64,000 nt of DNA from Psilocybe azurescens (GCA_023853785.1 JAJIRX010000533.1:434001-498000); one strand, 5' to 3'. Shown: positions 10,864 to 22,640, counted from the first letter of the stretch. Made by a program: numbers and translations. Notes: a model not told the origin generated them from the letters alone.

Positions 10864-12721
10864 TCAGCCACCAAATAACATCGCTGAGAGCTGGTTTTCA
10901 ATATCCGTCAACGCAGCTGCATTAGTACATGCAAAATCGACCAGGTTGCCCTGCGTGAAGACGACTCCGGTCTGGTTCGCCGAGTTCCCGAGCTGCGCGA
11001 GGCTAGTTGTGTTCGGGTTATACAACGGCCATCCAAAGTTAAGCAGCCCCCTCGCAGGATCGCGAGCAAAGGCGACCCAGGCACTTTGCATGTACCTCGA
11101 CAGAGCTATTTCGGTCGGTGTCGCGGGGATACCGGTGCTGCTTGAGTTGTACGTTCCGAACACGAGCGGGATCTCGGTGGAGTGGTATGCGCGGAGTTCA
11201 GGCCGGGTTGTGAGGTCAGGGAAGATGGCTTGAAGTTGGTAGCGCCATGTCGGGACGTTGGCGTTTATGCGAACGACAGCAGCTACGCCTGCTGAGCAAG
11301 TGAACTCGAGCTGCCATGGACAGACATTAGCAAACGATAAATTGGATTGGAAGGCCAAGGGCTCACCAAGGTGCTGATATCCGAGATCAACTCAGTGAGG
11401 ACGGGCGGGACGAAGCCAATGGTGATCAGCTCAGTATCCACTTGGAAGACATCGATTTCGTTGGCCGTCGTTCCCCGAGCAATGGGACTTGGAGGAAGTT
11501 TCCGTTCGCTGCCCGAGTGGCCGTGTCTTCGAACACGGTGACGCCTGGGAGAGGTTTGTTACATGTATAAAGTGAGGTTTTTCTCAACTTACCATCGATG
11601 ACGAGGCTGAATCCGGCCCCTGTGCTGACGACTGCCTTCGCTAGTGTCGCGGCCGGCACCCTTTGCATACACGAGAATTGCTGGGGAGTCGAAGCTATGC
11701 AGTGGGTCAGTATTGGTATGGTTGAAAGCATTGTCAGAGCTACCCTGTCCGCAACCTACTGCGACTGCGACACTGACCCAGTCCGAATGATTGGTCGGTA
11801 GATTGGTCAACTGGGCAACAGCTCCTGCCGAAAAACTTATTACGAAATGTCAGTCGGGTGCCATCCCTATTGAGAAGTGAGTGACTCGCGTTCCCGATTC
11901 CTCAATGACGCCTATCGGTGCCAATGTTGATCAGCTGCCCGTAGCTCTTAAAGTTCAACGCACCTTTACGATGGTATCATGAGGATGCGCAAACGTGTAC
12001 GCATCCGCCGCCGCCGCTCCTGCGCTCTGTCCGAAAAGAACGATGCGATTGGGATCACCTCCAAAGTTGGCAATGTTCGCATGAACCCATTGAACGGCCG
12101 CATCGATATCAAGGAGACCAAAATTAACATTTTTGGCCCCCAGTTGTGGTGCGTTTGGCTGGCCGAAGATGTTGAGACGATAGTTGAACGTAACGATGGT
12201 CACGTCGTCGTTGTCGCGCACGAAGTTTTGACCGTCGTATAACGGTAAGTTGCTCTTTCATATGCATTTGATCAATTATGTTGAGAAAATGGCTGTAGGA
12301 TCATACGCTCTTACAGATCCAAATGTGAACCCTCCTCCATATATCCATACCATCACTGCCGTCTTCTGTTTCCTGTTGATACTTGGAGACCAGATGTTCA
12401 CGCTCAGACAATCTTCCGACGAAGTAGCATTAATGCCCTGTTGTTGTTGCGCCAGCACCAGATATCCAACATTGAAAGGACTCAGCTCCTGAAAGCACAC
12501 GTCGCTGAACTTGGTCGCCTGGAAGACGTCCTTACGTGCAGTTGGGTGTTCTGGTGCTTGCCACCTCTTTGCAGTAGCGAATGGGACACCCAAAATCGGC
12601 GTACGGTGGGCAGCACCAAAGTCCCAGCAACTGGACCCTGTTGCGTCGACACCGTTAAACCAGCATTCTGTGCGGAGGCTTGGAGCAGAAAGACAGAGCA
12701 GAGTAATAAGTTGAACCTCAT
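10864..12721 (-). CDS. secreted type-B carboxylesterase/lipase, copy 1 (one frameshift)
   Basis: Alpha/beta-hydrolase of the COesterase family, predicted to hydrolyse carboxylic esters outside the cell. Signal peptide MRFNLLLCSVFLLQASA starts at 12721. Motifs in order: TQQGPVAG, LGVPFATAKRW, the EDCLSVNIW signature, the oxyanion-hole IYGGGFTFGS, FGGDPNRIVLFGQSAGA with the nucleophile Ser (GQSAG variant of GESAG), and catalytic-His region AYHSTEIPLVFG in the last exon. The stop is at 10864. Several short introns occur between 12290 and 11330. The ORF breaks once: after TVRRF the frame shifts by one base in a TTTT run (minus sense; + 12592-12595), and one extra T restores LGVPF. This copy lacks the intron that copies 2 and 4 have just before the PD[IL][ST]TR motif. 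It is closest to copy 2. Confidence 0.85.
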
Positions 12722-13128
12722 CCTTGGTGTGAAACTCAGCTCGATGAACGCATTTTTTCTTTAAATCCTTGCCTTCAAGATTTATTTTGGAATAGCGCAG
12801 GCACTTTGTTGTGAAAATCTGGCCGCAGCATAGGTGAAAAGTCCCGGGCCGGTCGCAGGCTTCGGGGCATAGATGGAACGCAATTCCCAGCATTCTCGAA
12901 GAAAAGTTCCAGAATCAGCACGCTGTAAGCTTCACCGAGGCATTCACCCTGTTTTGTTCTGATTAATAGAAGAGAAGCTACAGCCCAGTATGTTTTGCAT
13001 TTCGAATGGTGCCGTAAAACATGACGGTATAACCCGTGGAAAAGTCCAAGTTCCCTACGCTCCATTCAACGATCTTTCTACTACTATCCTGAAAGTCCAA
13101 ATCCACCTATTCCCTTTTCCGAGGCCTT
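12722..13128. other. intergenic between esterase copies 1 and 2
   Basis: About 400 bp holding the promoter of copy 1 and the 3' flank of copy 2. No independent gene was supported. Confidence 0.5.
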
Positions 13129-15038
13129 TCAGTTTCCCAAGATGTTTAGGAGTTGGTTCTGTATTTCTATCAAAGCGGCCGGATTACCACACGCAAAATC
13201 GATCAAATTGCCCTGTGTGAAGACCACTCCAGTTTGGTTGGCGGCGTTGCCCAATTGCGCCAGGCTCGTCGTGTTTGGGTTGTACATTGGCCATCCGAAG
13301 TTAAGAAGTCCTTGCGCAGGATTGCGTGCGAAGGCCACCCACGCACTTTGTATGTATCGGGACAATGCTATTTCTACTGGTGTCGCAGGAATGGTGCTGA
13401 CATTGTAGGTTCCAAAGACAAGGGGGATCTCGGAGGCGTGATAGGCGCGCAAATCAGGACGCGTCGAAATGTCTGGGAAGACCGCTGTGATAATGGAACC
13501 GGGTTAGTGTGGATCGTGTTTTTACGGAAGCAAGCCCTTGCCTTGATGCTGATATCTCCAAGTCGGAACGTTTGCGTTGATGCGATGGAGTGCAGTAACC
13601 CCAGCTGGACAAGTAAAACCGAGCTTACAGAGGAATTGTGGTCAACATGAGGGCCCGAGTGGGAGAGGAAATGTGCCTACAAGGGTCTCGACATCAGAAA
13701 GCATTTCTGTTACGGAAGGGATAGCGATCCCAGCCGCGAGTAGCTCTTGGTCAACGATGAAGATGTCGTCCTCGTTTGCAGTTGTTCCGCCAAGCAGAGG
13801 TACATGAAGAAAGTGCCCATTGGCGGCACGGGTCTCTGTGTCGGCGAAGAGTGTGGTGTCTATTACACGACGATAAATATTTGGGAACTCATTGCAGGTG
13901 ATGCATTTCTTACTGTCCACAACGAGAGAGAACGCTGCACCAGTGCTGACAACCGCACTCTCCAACGTATTAGCTTGTGTTTTTGCATACAGATAAACTG
14001 CTGAGCAGTTGGCGCTTTTGGATACATCAACCGGGTTGTGTTTGCGGCTCAAGCAATTGGACGTACCTGCACCACAACCTACAGCCGCTGCAACGGTGTT
14101 CCAGGCGCTCTGATTGGCTGCGGTAGAGGCTCCCGATATTACGCTCGACCCCGATATACTGCGAAGGCTATCAGGTTTGCTTTTCATGGGCCCCTATAAA
14201 CGAGAAACTTGCCTTCCAGATTCTTGGATAACACCTACAGGCAAGGTTTATGAGATGTGGTAGAATTCACAACCGCTTAATTGTGACCCGCCTTTTACAA
14301 TGGTATCTTCAGGATGAGCAAAGGTGTATGCATCGGTTGCTGCTGCTCCTGCGCTTTGGCCGAACAGGACAATTCGATTCGGGTCGCCTCCAAAGTTGGC
14401 AATGTTCGCGTGAACCCATTGCACGGCAGCGTCAATATCAAGGAGACCAAAATTGACATTTTGTGCCCCCAGCTGTGGTGCGTTCGGTTGTCCGAAGATA
14501 TTTATGCGATAATTGAACGTGACGATAGTAAGGTCGTCGTTGTCGCGCACGAAGTTCTGACCATTATAGATTGATATGTTGCTCTTCTAGACATCAGTAA
14601 CCCAGGCCTGAGAAGTTCAAGGAGGGATTTCTACCGTTCCGAAGAGGAAACTTCCCCATATATCCAAATCATTACTGCGGTTTTCTGCTTTCTTTCCACA
14701 CTGGGGGCCCATATGTTTACGCTCATACAGTCTTCTGACGAGGTCACGTTGATACCTTGTACACCTGCAAGGACTAAAAACTCCACGTTGGGAGGGCTGA
14801 GTTCCTGAATGCAGGAGTCGCCAAACTTTGTGGCCTGAAATACACTCTTTCGAGTGGCAGGCAGTCGCGGTGCTTGCCATCTTTCGGCACTGGCAAAGGG
14901 GACGCCCAGGAATTGGCGCACAGTTGGCACGACGAGGGATCCTGCAACGAGGCCTTGTTGTGTCTGTACAGTCAGTCCAGGAACGTCTGCATATGCTGAG
15001 AGAAAAAGGGTGGACAGGAGCACCAGTGAAAGTCTCAT
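13129..15038 (-). CDS. secreted type-B carboxylesterase/lipase, copy 2 (one frameshift)
   Basis: Same family and direction as copy 1. The signal peptide MRLSLVLLSTLFLSAYA starts at 15038. Family motifs: LGVPFASAERW, SEDCMSVNIW, FGGDPNRIVLFGQSAGA (nucleophile Ser), GCGAGTSNC, and AYHASEIPLVFG (catalytic His); the stop is at 13129. The oxyanion-hole IWIYGG element is interrupted: one base is missing from a G run in minus sense (+ 14654-14657), after which the SFLFGT frame resumes. A late intron (13541-13485) begins with GC rather than GT (AAG|GCAAGG). A GT-AG intron sits at the same position in copy 4, and copy 1 has none. It is probably secreted, with unknown ester substrate. Confidence 0.85.
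13485..13541 (-). other. GC-AG intron in esterase copy 2
   Basis: On the minus strand the exon ends ...CATCAAG and the intron begins GCAAGGGC, ending ...ATCACAG, 57 nt. Splicing gives the family sequence WRYQHQ-AVFPDI. AG|GCAAG matches the known consensus of GC donors. Confidence 0.7.
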
Positions 15039-16239
15039 TGCGAGATTCGAAGAAGAATAGTCAATTGAAGCACTGTCTGCTCTGTTAAATGATACCCTGC
15101 TCAGCGGCCTAATTTCGTCATGCCGGAGTGACAAGCTGTCTAATACTAGACCTTAATTCACTGTCGGCCATTCATGCTTCTTTTCGATGCGTCGAAAGGA
15201 ATTTCTTCTGATTTCAATGGAGAGCAAAGACCTCTTTGGACCACAGAGTATCATTTTTGACCTTTAGCACGCGCGTACTGTGCGGCCTTCAGCATCCGTG
15301 TGTTGAAGCATTTCACCCGCAAATTTCGGCTGCAATATGCAAACCTTAGCTTTGCACCATTCGTTAGTTGTTAGTCAGCTTTAAATGATACCCGAGGTTG
15401 AGTAGCCCTAGCTATAATATTTGTGGACGAGATACTAAGTATGTGTCGACTGGTTGAAGCTGTGAATTAAATGAGTCTCATGATTAAGTCCAGAGGTCAG
15501 GAGCCCTCAACTTCTGAGTAGCGTCACTTGAATGTACGGAAAGCCATGTATCCGACATGGGAGAGAAACCCACACAACTATTCTCATCTGCGGCTACCCC
15601 ATAGTGTTCAGCTCCCCTCAACATGCCGTAGTTATTGAACGGGTCATCATGTTCGCGTTCCGGCCCCCGGGGCGATCTAGTTGTATGTCAGCGGGGATAG
15701 ATACGCACCTACGATTTATCGTTAGCAAGGCAATTGCGCCCATCGAGTCAATGATTTTCCTTGGTTATCGTAATTTGTTGAGCAGTGTAAAATTAGAGGT
15801 CTGTCTCTAAAGTTAGAGTTTGTCTCAAGAAAGACAGCTCGTGGGAGAGACAATACGCCTAAGGACTCCTGAGCAGTATGGTCTGAATCTCTGAGGTCCG
15901 ACCGTTGGTTCGTTAAGTGCCATTTACTTTCATAATACACAACAATAATATATGGTTAGATGAAGAGAAAGTGATTTAATTGTTCAACGTCAAGGCTGTT
16001 TAAACGCGAAGACTCGAGTAGTTGACGTCAAACGAAGTTAGGATCGTTGTATGGAAATCCTGAAAGAAGGACTGAGCGAGGGATACCGACAGTGGCATCC
16101 AGAGGGTGCTCATCTATGTTAATCCTAACTCTCTAAAATGTCAATAAAAACAGGAGAAGTACAGCAGCTGGTTCAGATTACCGCAAGTTGTGTAAGAAGA
16201 GATCCCTTCGTGAGGTCGAGTTTGCAGGGTTACCAAGCT
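15039..16239. other. intergenic between esterase copies 2 and 3
   Basis: About 1.2 kb with no supported ORF. It contains the copy 2 promoter and the degraded 3' flank of copy 3. Confidence 0.5.
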
Positions 16240-17987
16240 GCACAAGCTTTCTGTTGTTTCATTATATACAGCGGCCAGCCGTAGTTGATCAATCCGCGAT
16301 AAGGATTCCTAGCAAATGCGACACAGGCAGCCTGCACAGATAGTACTATTTCATCCGGCGTCGAAGGGATAGTAGCACTCAATCATGAATTCCAAAAACA
16401 ATAGGGACTTCAGAGATATGAGGTCCGGGCGTGGAAAGATGTTAGAAAACCTATTCAAAGGCTGATCAGAAAAGCGGAATAGTGGACGTCAGCATATGAT
16501 CGAACCTTGATATTGGTATGAGCACTTTAATATTAACGCGGTCCTGCGCAACGGTTGCAGCTGGACAGGTGAAGTTTGTCTGGTACGACGGATCAGCAAA
16601 CGATTTAATACCGAAAAAGGACACTGAATCCCATACCTGTGTCTGTATATCTGAAACCACCTTCCCGACAAACAGAACAACTTCTCCTGGAGGTGAGATT
16701 AACGCGGCGGCTACAATGAGAAGATCGGCCTCGTTAAGGGTGCTTTCTCCCAGAACTGGAACCTTCAGGAAATATCCAGCTGTAATGTGCGTGCAACAGC
16801 TGGATATTTCCTGGTGATATCTGTTGGAATTCAAAGAGTCAATATTAATGATGACCTGATCAGGCGCCCAAGACGGAAGCATACTATCGGTGAGAAGCTT
16901 GAATACAATAGCGCCTGTTTTTATAACTTCATCTTCGAGTGTCCTGAACAGAATTGCTTTCATACATGATAATTGGGCATCATCTGGAGCTATGGATGAT
17001 CTTCAGTATCTCAGTTAGAGTTCATATCTAATGACGTACTAATCCAAGTACTGTCGTCGATAGTTGGAGTTGCGAGAACATCAGCTGACGTCAAATGGAG
17101 ACTGCAAGAAATGTAAGTCATTAATAGGAAATTTCTAGGTACTGTTGCAACTCACTTCCCAGATTGTTGAATTGTTCCTGCAAATGGAACTTCAGCGCAT
17201 AGACAGTATCGCTTAGGGGAAATTTTACGATCGTATCTTTGGGATGTGAGAATGTATAGGCATCAGAGGCGGTACCACAGCACCTTGGCCAAACAGATAC
17301 GATTGGGTTCGCCTCCAAATGCACTAATATTCGCGTGTACTCATTGAACGGCGGCATCGATGTCAAACAGACCAAAGTTTTGAGACTTCGTCTTACTGGG
17401 AAGTTGGAGGTGCATTAGGCTGACCGAAAATATTCGAGCGGTAGTTGAAAGTCACAATGGTAGTATCGTCGTGATCATGTACAAAATTTTGGTCATTATG
17501 CATGGGAAAGTTGCTCTGCACATTTGAAAGCAAGTGAGTTGCAAAGGCCGGTATGAGATAGAATGACCACGTACTGAGACCCATTGGAAGGCTCCTCCAT
17601 AAATCCATATAAGTACGGTATTTATATACCGGAGTCAGAAGACTGCCTAACGGCCAACATTTGGGGCACCCAACGTGGACAAAAAGCTTCAAGAATTCCA
17701 GATTTGGGGAAGCAAGATTCTGCGGACAAGTATCGCTTGTATTTAGTAGCTTCAAGAACCGACGTTCTCTTGGGTGGATTTGTGGGTTCCTCCTAGCGCT
17801 GAGCTGACGCATAAGGTACACCCAGGAATTGACGAACAGTCGGTGTAGAAAGCACGCCAGAAATAGGACCTTGTTCTGTGACTATAATCAAACTGTCGGA
17901 GGTTGAATTTTTGCTGAGAGTGCAACTGCATTGGCAAGATACCCCGTCCTCATGACTGGCTGTTTTTCTAACAGGAAGGGTAGGCAT
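16240..17987 (-). pseudogene. decayed type-B carboxylesterase, copy 3
   Basis: Recognisable family pieces lie in order on the minus strand but in different frames, with stops. The N-terminal piece (about 17935-17795) has TEQGPISG and PTVRQFLGVPYASAQR followed by a stop. TCPQNLASPNLEFLKL is at about 17740-17670. The oxyanion-hole region is disrupted near 17590. FNYRSNIFGQPNAP is at about 17455-17400. DAYTFSHPKDTIVKF follows a damaged nucleophile region near 17270, where the Ser motif is lost. FLKVPVLGESTLNEADL is at about 16770-16700, then a C-terminal stretch with stops to about 16240. A start codon in the signal peptide region is not clear. Substitutions, stops and lost motifs, not just single-base indels, make this a real pseudogene. 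It is closest to copy 4. A 17-bp inverted repeat (16766-16782 / 16797-16813) lies inside it. Confidence 0.85.
16766..16813. repeat. 17-bp perfect inverted repeat within esterase relic
   Basis: caggaaatatccagctg at 16766-16782 is repeated as its exact complement at 16797-16813, with a 14-nt loop. The arms are coding-derived (AGYFLKVP region), so a short inverted duplication is the simplest origin. Confidence 0.8.
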
Positions 17988-18441
17988 TTGTAAGCCATAG
18001 GTCGACTGAAGTGAGTCATAACTTGAACTTGTGCCGCGAATATCAGACGGTTCAGCTCCATCCGAGACGCCGTTGTGGATCTTATTATTACGTCCCTCTT
18101 TTCTTTAGGCGAGGGAAGCGTTGTTACCTTATGAACTGCCTTCGCTGTATCGGATTCGCCAGCGGTTCGTCATTTATGACTGTTGTTTTGAGCACTCAGG
18201 AAGAAGTCGACCCGTGCAGTATGGAGAAACGAACTTCCTTGCCTGCTTGGTGTCTCGGTCTCCATGGTCTTACATTCACTGGTTCACTATCACTAACCGA
18301 AGGCTCTCTGTTCAAGCGGTCGGTCATGCTGGATGCCGGCTATTAAGGAGATTTCTCTACCATGTCCTTTGCAATCTGTGTCATAACTTTACTTTTCCCC
18401 TATTGATCGAGTCCTCACATTTACGAACTTTGAAGTTAGGC
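17988..18441. other. intergenic, no supported gene
   Basis: Sequence upstream of the esterase relic. Open frames on the plus strand here lack recognisable motifs. Confidence 0.4.
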
Positions 18442-18443
18442 TA

Positions 18444-18620
18444 CAGTCGAACTTGTCATAACCCATACCCCTCGGTGTATGTCTCAACCATGACCTCGCA
18501 TAACCCATAGGGCTACAAGAGATTATTTTGGGTGTAAATTTCAGTTTGGTGGCGGCTCACATCTATGGGTTATGGGGGTGTATTTGTCATCGCAGGTATG
18601 GGCTATGACAGGTTCGACTG
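18444..18620. mobile_element. MITE-like fold-back element 1 (TA-flanked, Tc1/mariner-pogo type)
   Basis: A 177-bp element with imperfect inverted arms of about 60 bp. The left end is CAGTCGAACTTGTCATAACC; the right end is the complement of CAGTCGAACCTGTCATAGCC. It is flanked by TA on both sides (18442-18443 and 18621-18622), as expected for a TA target duplication. No ORF, so it would be non-autonomous. CAGT ends with TA duplications are typical of fungal Fot1/pogo elements; that assignment is inferred. Confidence 0.65.
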
Positions 18621-18992
18621 TACGCACATTGAGCCTCTGGGTCCCGGACGTCCCAGGTAGCCTGTGGACGACGATCTCCGGATCAACCTTACTTTCTCCT
18701 CTTGCTGCTCATTTCCTCTGCTACTACCAAGCCACTACTACGGTTACAAAGTATCTTTGATTATTCTGCACTTCTTCACGACGATGGGCAGGACCCTAAG
18801 GTTATGACCTCGACCGCACGAGCTAGATTCGCTATGCCTTCGTTGTCTGGAATGTTCCTGCCGCATAATGACCGAAATGCTCCTCTGCCACCTTCTATGG
18901 CATGTCACAGTTCTGGAATTGATGTCCGCTGTGTTCTGCTGGATCGAAACTCCTTCAGTAAGGCCACATCGTTGGACTCGATGGATAAACTA

Positions 18993-19482
18993 CAGTAGAC
19001 TTTCTCATAATGCATCGCGTCGGTGCGGCATTTTGGCTATGCATTATGAGACTTATGCGACAGAGGAGTTGTCACATTAAGGTGACAAAATGTGACCCCA
19101 GCAAGGACGTGACAGATAACTGATAAGATTGATAAGAAAAATACATAATAACTAGGCCAAAAAATTGAAGAGCGTTGATTTAACAGTATCCTGGCCATCT
19201 TTAGCTTATTTCAGTTGCTTTCTTGTTTAATATCTTTGCTGACAATAAAAATATATCACAAAACCCCATTTGAGAGCCGCAAATTTCCAAATAAATTCAT
19301 TATCATTACATGGTGACCATATAAAATACCTATCCAATAATGCATACACTCCCATTTGGCCTATGCATTATGCGTTATGCATTATGCACGATTTTCTCTG
19401 CATACCATGGTGGTTTTCAGAAATTTCTATGCATTAAGAGAATTATGCATTAGTAGGACATGCGTTATGAGAAAGTCTACTG
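18993..19482. mobile_element. MITE-like element 2 (TA-flanked)
   Basis: A 490-bp element whose ends are inverted repeats: CAGTAGACTTTCTCATAATG at the left, and the complement of CAGTAGACTTTCTCATAACG at the right. TA dinucleotides flank both ends (18991-18992, 19483-19484). The interior is AT-rich, with several variants of TATGCATTATG on both strands and no ORF. It begins with CAGT like element 1 but has different arms, so it is a separate family. Confidence 0.65.
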
Positions 19483-19683
19483 TAAGTGTTTCTAATGTTC
19501 CGCTCTTTAATCAGATACGGAGTGATCAAGGAATTACAATTTCCTGACACTTAGGTCCTCAGTTCAGCAAGGTGCATACATATTCATTGCTGCGTCGAGC
19601 TCCGGCAAGTTTGCCATGGTTGCATCTTACCCGCTTGTCATTCTTTAGTGGTATTCTGACATCAGTAAAGTACTACGATTGCA

Positions 19684-21705
19684 TTACATCAAGGCGATCA
19701 AAACTAAATAAAGTCTAGACCACCTAAATAAATTAAGCAAAACCCGAAGATAATTGGATAGCAAAGGTGAGTAGCTCATTAGAATGGCTACACGTGGTAT
19801 CAAGCAAAGCCCCTGTCCGAGGGTTAACCCAGATGGATTTTCGGGGCCTCCCAGTTGGACTAGACTGTTCGATGTCGCATTATACACCGGCCAGCCATAG
19901 TTGATCAATCCCTGACTGGGATCCCTTGCGAAGGCGACCCACGCATTTTGCATATACTTTGAAAGAGCCACTTCGATTGCAGTGGACTTGACAGAGGGAA
20001 TCACTGTGTCATATGTTCCAAAGACAATTGGAACTTCGGCTTGATGGTATGATCTCAACTCCGTGCGCGTAGAGAGGTCAGCAAATACAGCTAGCAAAAA
20101 TGGGGTTAAGAAAATTCCATTTAATAAACGGTAGTTTCTTACCTTGATACTGATATCTCCAAGCAGGCACCTGGGCATTAAGACGATCTTGAGCGTTGCT
20201 TCCAGCAGGACAAGTGAAGGCGACCTGTGGGATGTATTAAGTTACATAAGTAGTATACAGTTGGATATAGAACCACTGACCTGCGTCTGGAGATCTGCCA
20301 CTACCTCGGTAACGAACGGAAGAACAATTCCCGGAGGGGTGGTGAGTTCAGCTGCCACCTCAAAGATGTCGTTCTCGTTGAGAACGCTGCCTGATAGCAG
20401 AGGCACCTTCAAAAAGTTGCCAGACGCTGCACGTGCCGGAACATCGGTGAAAAGAGTGATATCTATGGATCAAATTAGAATGTCATTTTTTAACTCAAGG
20501 AGTCCTAGAATGTACCATCGATGAAGAGTTTGAACACAATACCACCGAATTTCATAACAGCGTCCTCTAATGTCCGGAATGGGACAGCTTTCATGCAGGA
20601 AAGTTGTGCATCATCGGGATCTATAGCGAGTAGTCAGTGGACTGTTCCAATACGGTGGCTTCCTTTAAATAACTTACTACTTCCACAGTTAAGACTTGAT
20701 GCCAAGTTGTTCCAGATATCACCCTCATAGGTTGCATTGGCTAACCCGCCGGGAGAGTCTCCTTGAATGAGGCTATAAAAAGACGGCCACGCTGCCTTGT
20801 CAGATTAAGCGCGCGCATGGTTTACTGCTGATTCAACTCACGTTCCAGATTGCTGAATAGTGCCTAGTAGAAAAATAGTCAGCCTTGTACAGGTAAAATT
20901 AAAGAGGGAACTAAACCTTTAACTATTGTATCATTTGGATGAAGGAATGTATAAGCATCGACAGCCATACTTCCAGCACTTTGACCGAACAAAGAGATAC
21001 GATCGGGATCGCCGCCGAATGCGCCAATATTGGCATGGACCCATTGGATTGCGGCATCGATGTCGAGGAGACCAAAGTTCTGAGTTTTCGTCTTACTGAG
21101 AAGCTGTGGTGCATTTGGCTGACCGAATATGTTCAAACGATAATTGAAAGTTACGATGGTGATATCGTCGTTGTCGCGAACAAAGTTCTGGCCGTTGTAA
21201 ATAGGGAGGTTGCTCTGAAGAATTAGGCCTGAGCAAGAAGATAGAAATTACAATCGATGTAGCCTACCGAACCCCATTGAAACCCGCCACCATAAATCCA
21301 TATAAGGACAGCAGTCTGCTGTTTCCTATTAATACTGGGTACCCATATGTTGGCCGTTAAGCAGTCTTCCGACTCTGGAATGCCAATACCTTGCCCTCCT
21401 GACAGCTTCAAGAATTCCATATTGGATGCGGCCATATTCTGGGGACAAGTGGCACTGAAATTGGTAGCTTTGAGGACTGAGGTGCGATTAGGTGGGAGTG
21501 TGGGTGCTTCCCAGCGCTGGGCTGATGCGTAGGGTACCCCTAAGAATTGACGAACTTTTGAGGTAAACAGCACACCAGAAACGGAGCCCTGTTGAGTGTT
21601 CACGACCAAGCCATTGTTGGAATCTGTTGCTGGGTCGGCTCCCATTACATGGCAGTTAGATACTACTAACGCCAATAGCAATGCAAAGTTCTCGAAGAAT
21701 TTCAT
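19684..21705 (-). CDS. secreted type-B carboxylesterase/lipase, copy 4 (C-terminal frameshift)
   Basis: Complete-looking member of the array. The signal peptide MKFFENFALLLALVVSNCHV starts at 21705. Motifs: TQQGSVSG, LGVPYASAQRW, PESEDCLTANIW, IWIYGGGFQWGS (oxyanion hole), FGGDPDRISLFGQSAGS (nucleophile Ser), PARAASGNFLKVPLL, FTCPAGSNAQDR, and SYHQAEVPIVFGTYD (catalytic His). A GT-AG intron (20142-20091) matches the GC-AG intron of copy 2. The nominal stop is 19684. However, after LTLGQG the tail stops resembling the family. One extra base in the G run (+ 19810-19813) would give a family-like end (ALLDTTCSHSNELLTF) and an earlier stop near 19735. It pairs with the copy 3 pseudogene by shared EFLKL and SAQRW features. 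Confidence 0.85.
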
Positions 21706-22373
21706 ACTGGTAGCAAGCTGAAGAGGAGTGAGAAAATATACCTGAATAATGATTATTACTTATCTATGGCCCCTGAGCCTTTTATATGCATGTCTACAAG
21801 GCTATGAGCCTCGCAAATTAACTCCGTGGTAGTAATAACTATACACTGGGTTTATCCGTATCAATAAGCAGGGTGCATTAGCGCCTGGCTAACAAGATTC
21901 CGGGTCGTCATCAGCCTGTAGTAAGCGCTACATCGTTTACCTTTGTGCCCTTGTGAGACTTTCCTAAGTTATTCAGTTGCTGTAGAGCTATTCAACCTAT
22001 ACTGCAGGTAGACGGCTCAGTTACTGACCGGTATGGACATGACAAGGATGTCTTGACAAATGCGCTTGAGACCCAAATCTCAAAATCTCAATTAGAGTCG
22101 AAACAAGAGCTCTTCAGACCGTGAAATACACCATGAAATGGGACGCTGAGTGCCCAATGTTCTCTTGCAAGTTTAACGTCATAAACATTGTTCAAACATT
22201 CAAATACTCACACATCGGAAAATTAATGACTGAACGGCTTTAACAGCTTGTTCTTCACCTACTGAAATCAAGCCAAATTTCAAGTCACATATTTTTCTTC
22301 CAAATCGTGATTTTACAGTGGCAGCCAAGTTTTATGTCCCACCTACTTCGTTTTTAAAGTGAGACCAGACGAA
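21706..22373. other. intergenic, no supported gene
   Basis: Promoter side of esterase copy 4, with a TATA-like ttttatatgc on the plus strand near 21780. No ORF with motifs was seen. Confidence 0.5.
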
Positions 22374-22640
22374 TCAAGGCGTGGTAGGGACTGGGCAACA
22401 GTCCCAGCATCCCGTACTTCCAACGACGACTTCCCCTTCTGGACAGAATGGCCTAGTGGGAAGACACGCAGAACCGCATATCTTCCTGCAACAACCCCAG
22501 CATCCATCGCCTCCAGTCGGAGCTTCACCAACTGGACAGGCTGGCTTCACCTGTCTACATATATCAGGGCATACTTGCGCGGAAAACGCCCCGGTTATCA
22601 TAGATATAGCTACTACGATGATGGCGGAGAGGAGTTTCAT
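22374..22640 (-). CDS. small secreted cysteine-rich protein A (two six-Cys modules)
   Basis: 88 residues, one exon. The signal peptide (MKLLSAIIVVAISMITGAFS) is followed by two modules with identical cysteine spacing, C-x3-C-x6-C-x11-C-x2-C-C. Module 1 begins CPDICRQVKPAC and ends GGDGCWGCC. Module 2 begins CGSACLPTRPFC and ends GSTGCWDCC. Twelve cysteines in about 65 mature residues imply a disulfide-knotted extracellular peptide. The family is not one I can name; an effector, antimicrobial or protease-inhibitor-like role is possible but unproven. Two paralogues with the same module lie within 3.5 kb on the same strand. Confidence 0.75.
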   Translation of the reverse strand: MKLLSAIIVVAISMITGAFSAQVCPDICRQVKPACPVGEAPTGGDGCWGCCRKICGSACLPTRPFCPEGEVVVGSTGCWDCCPVPTTP

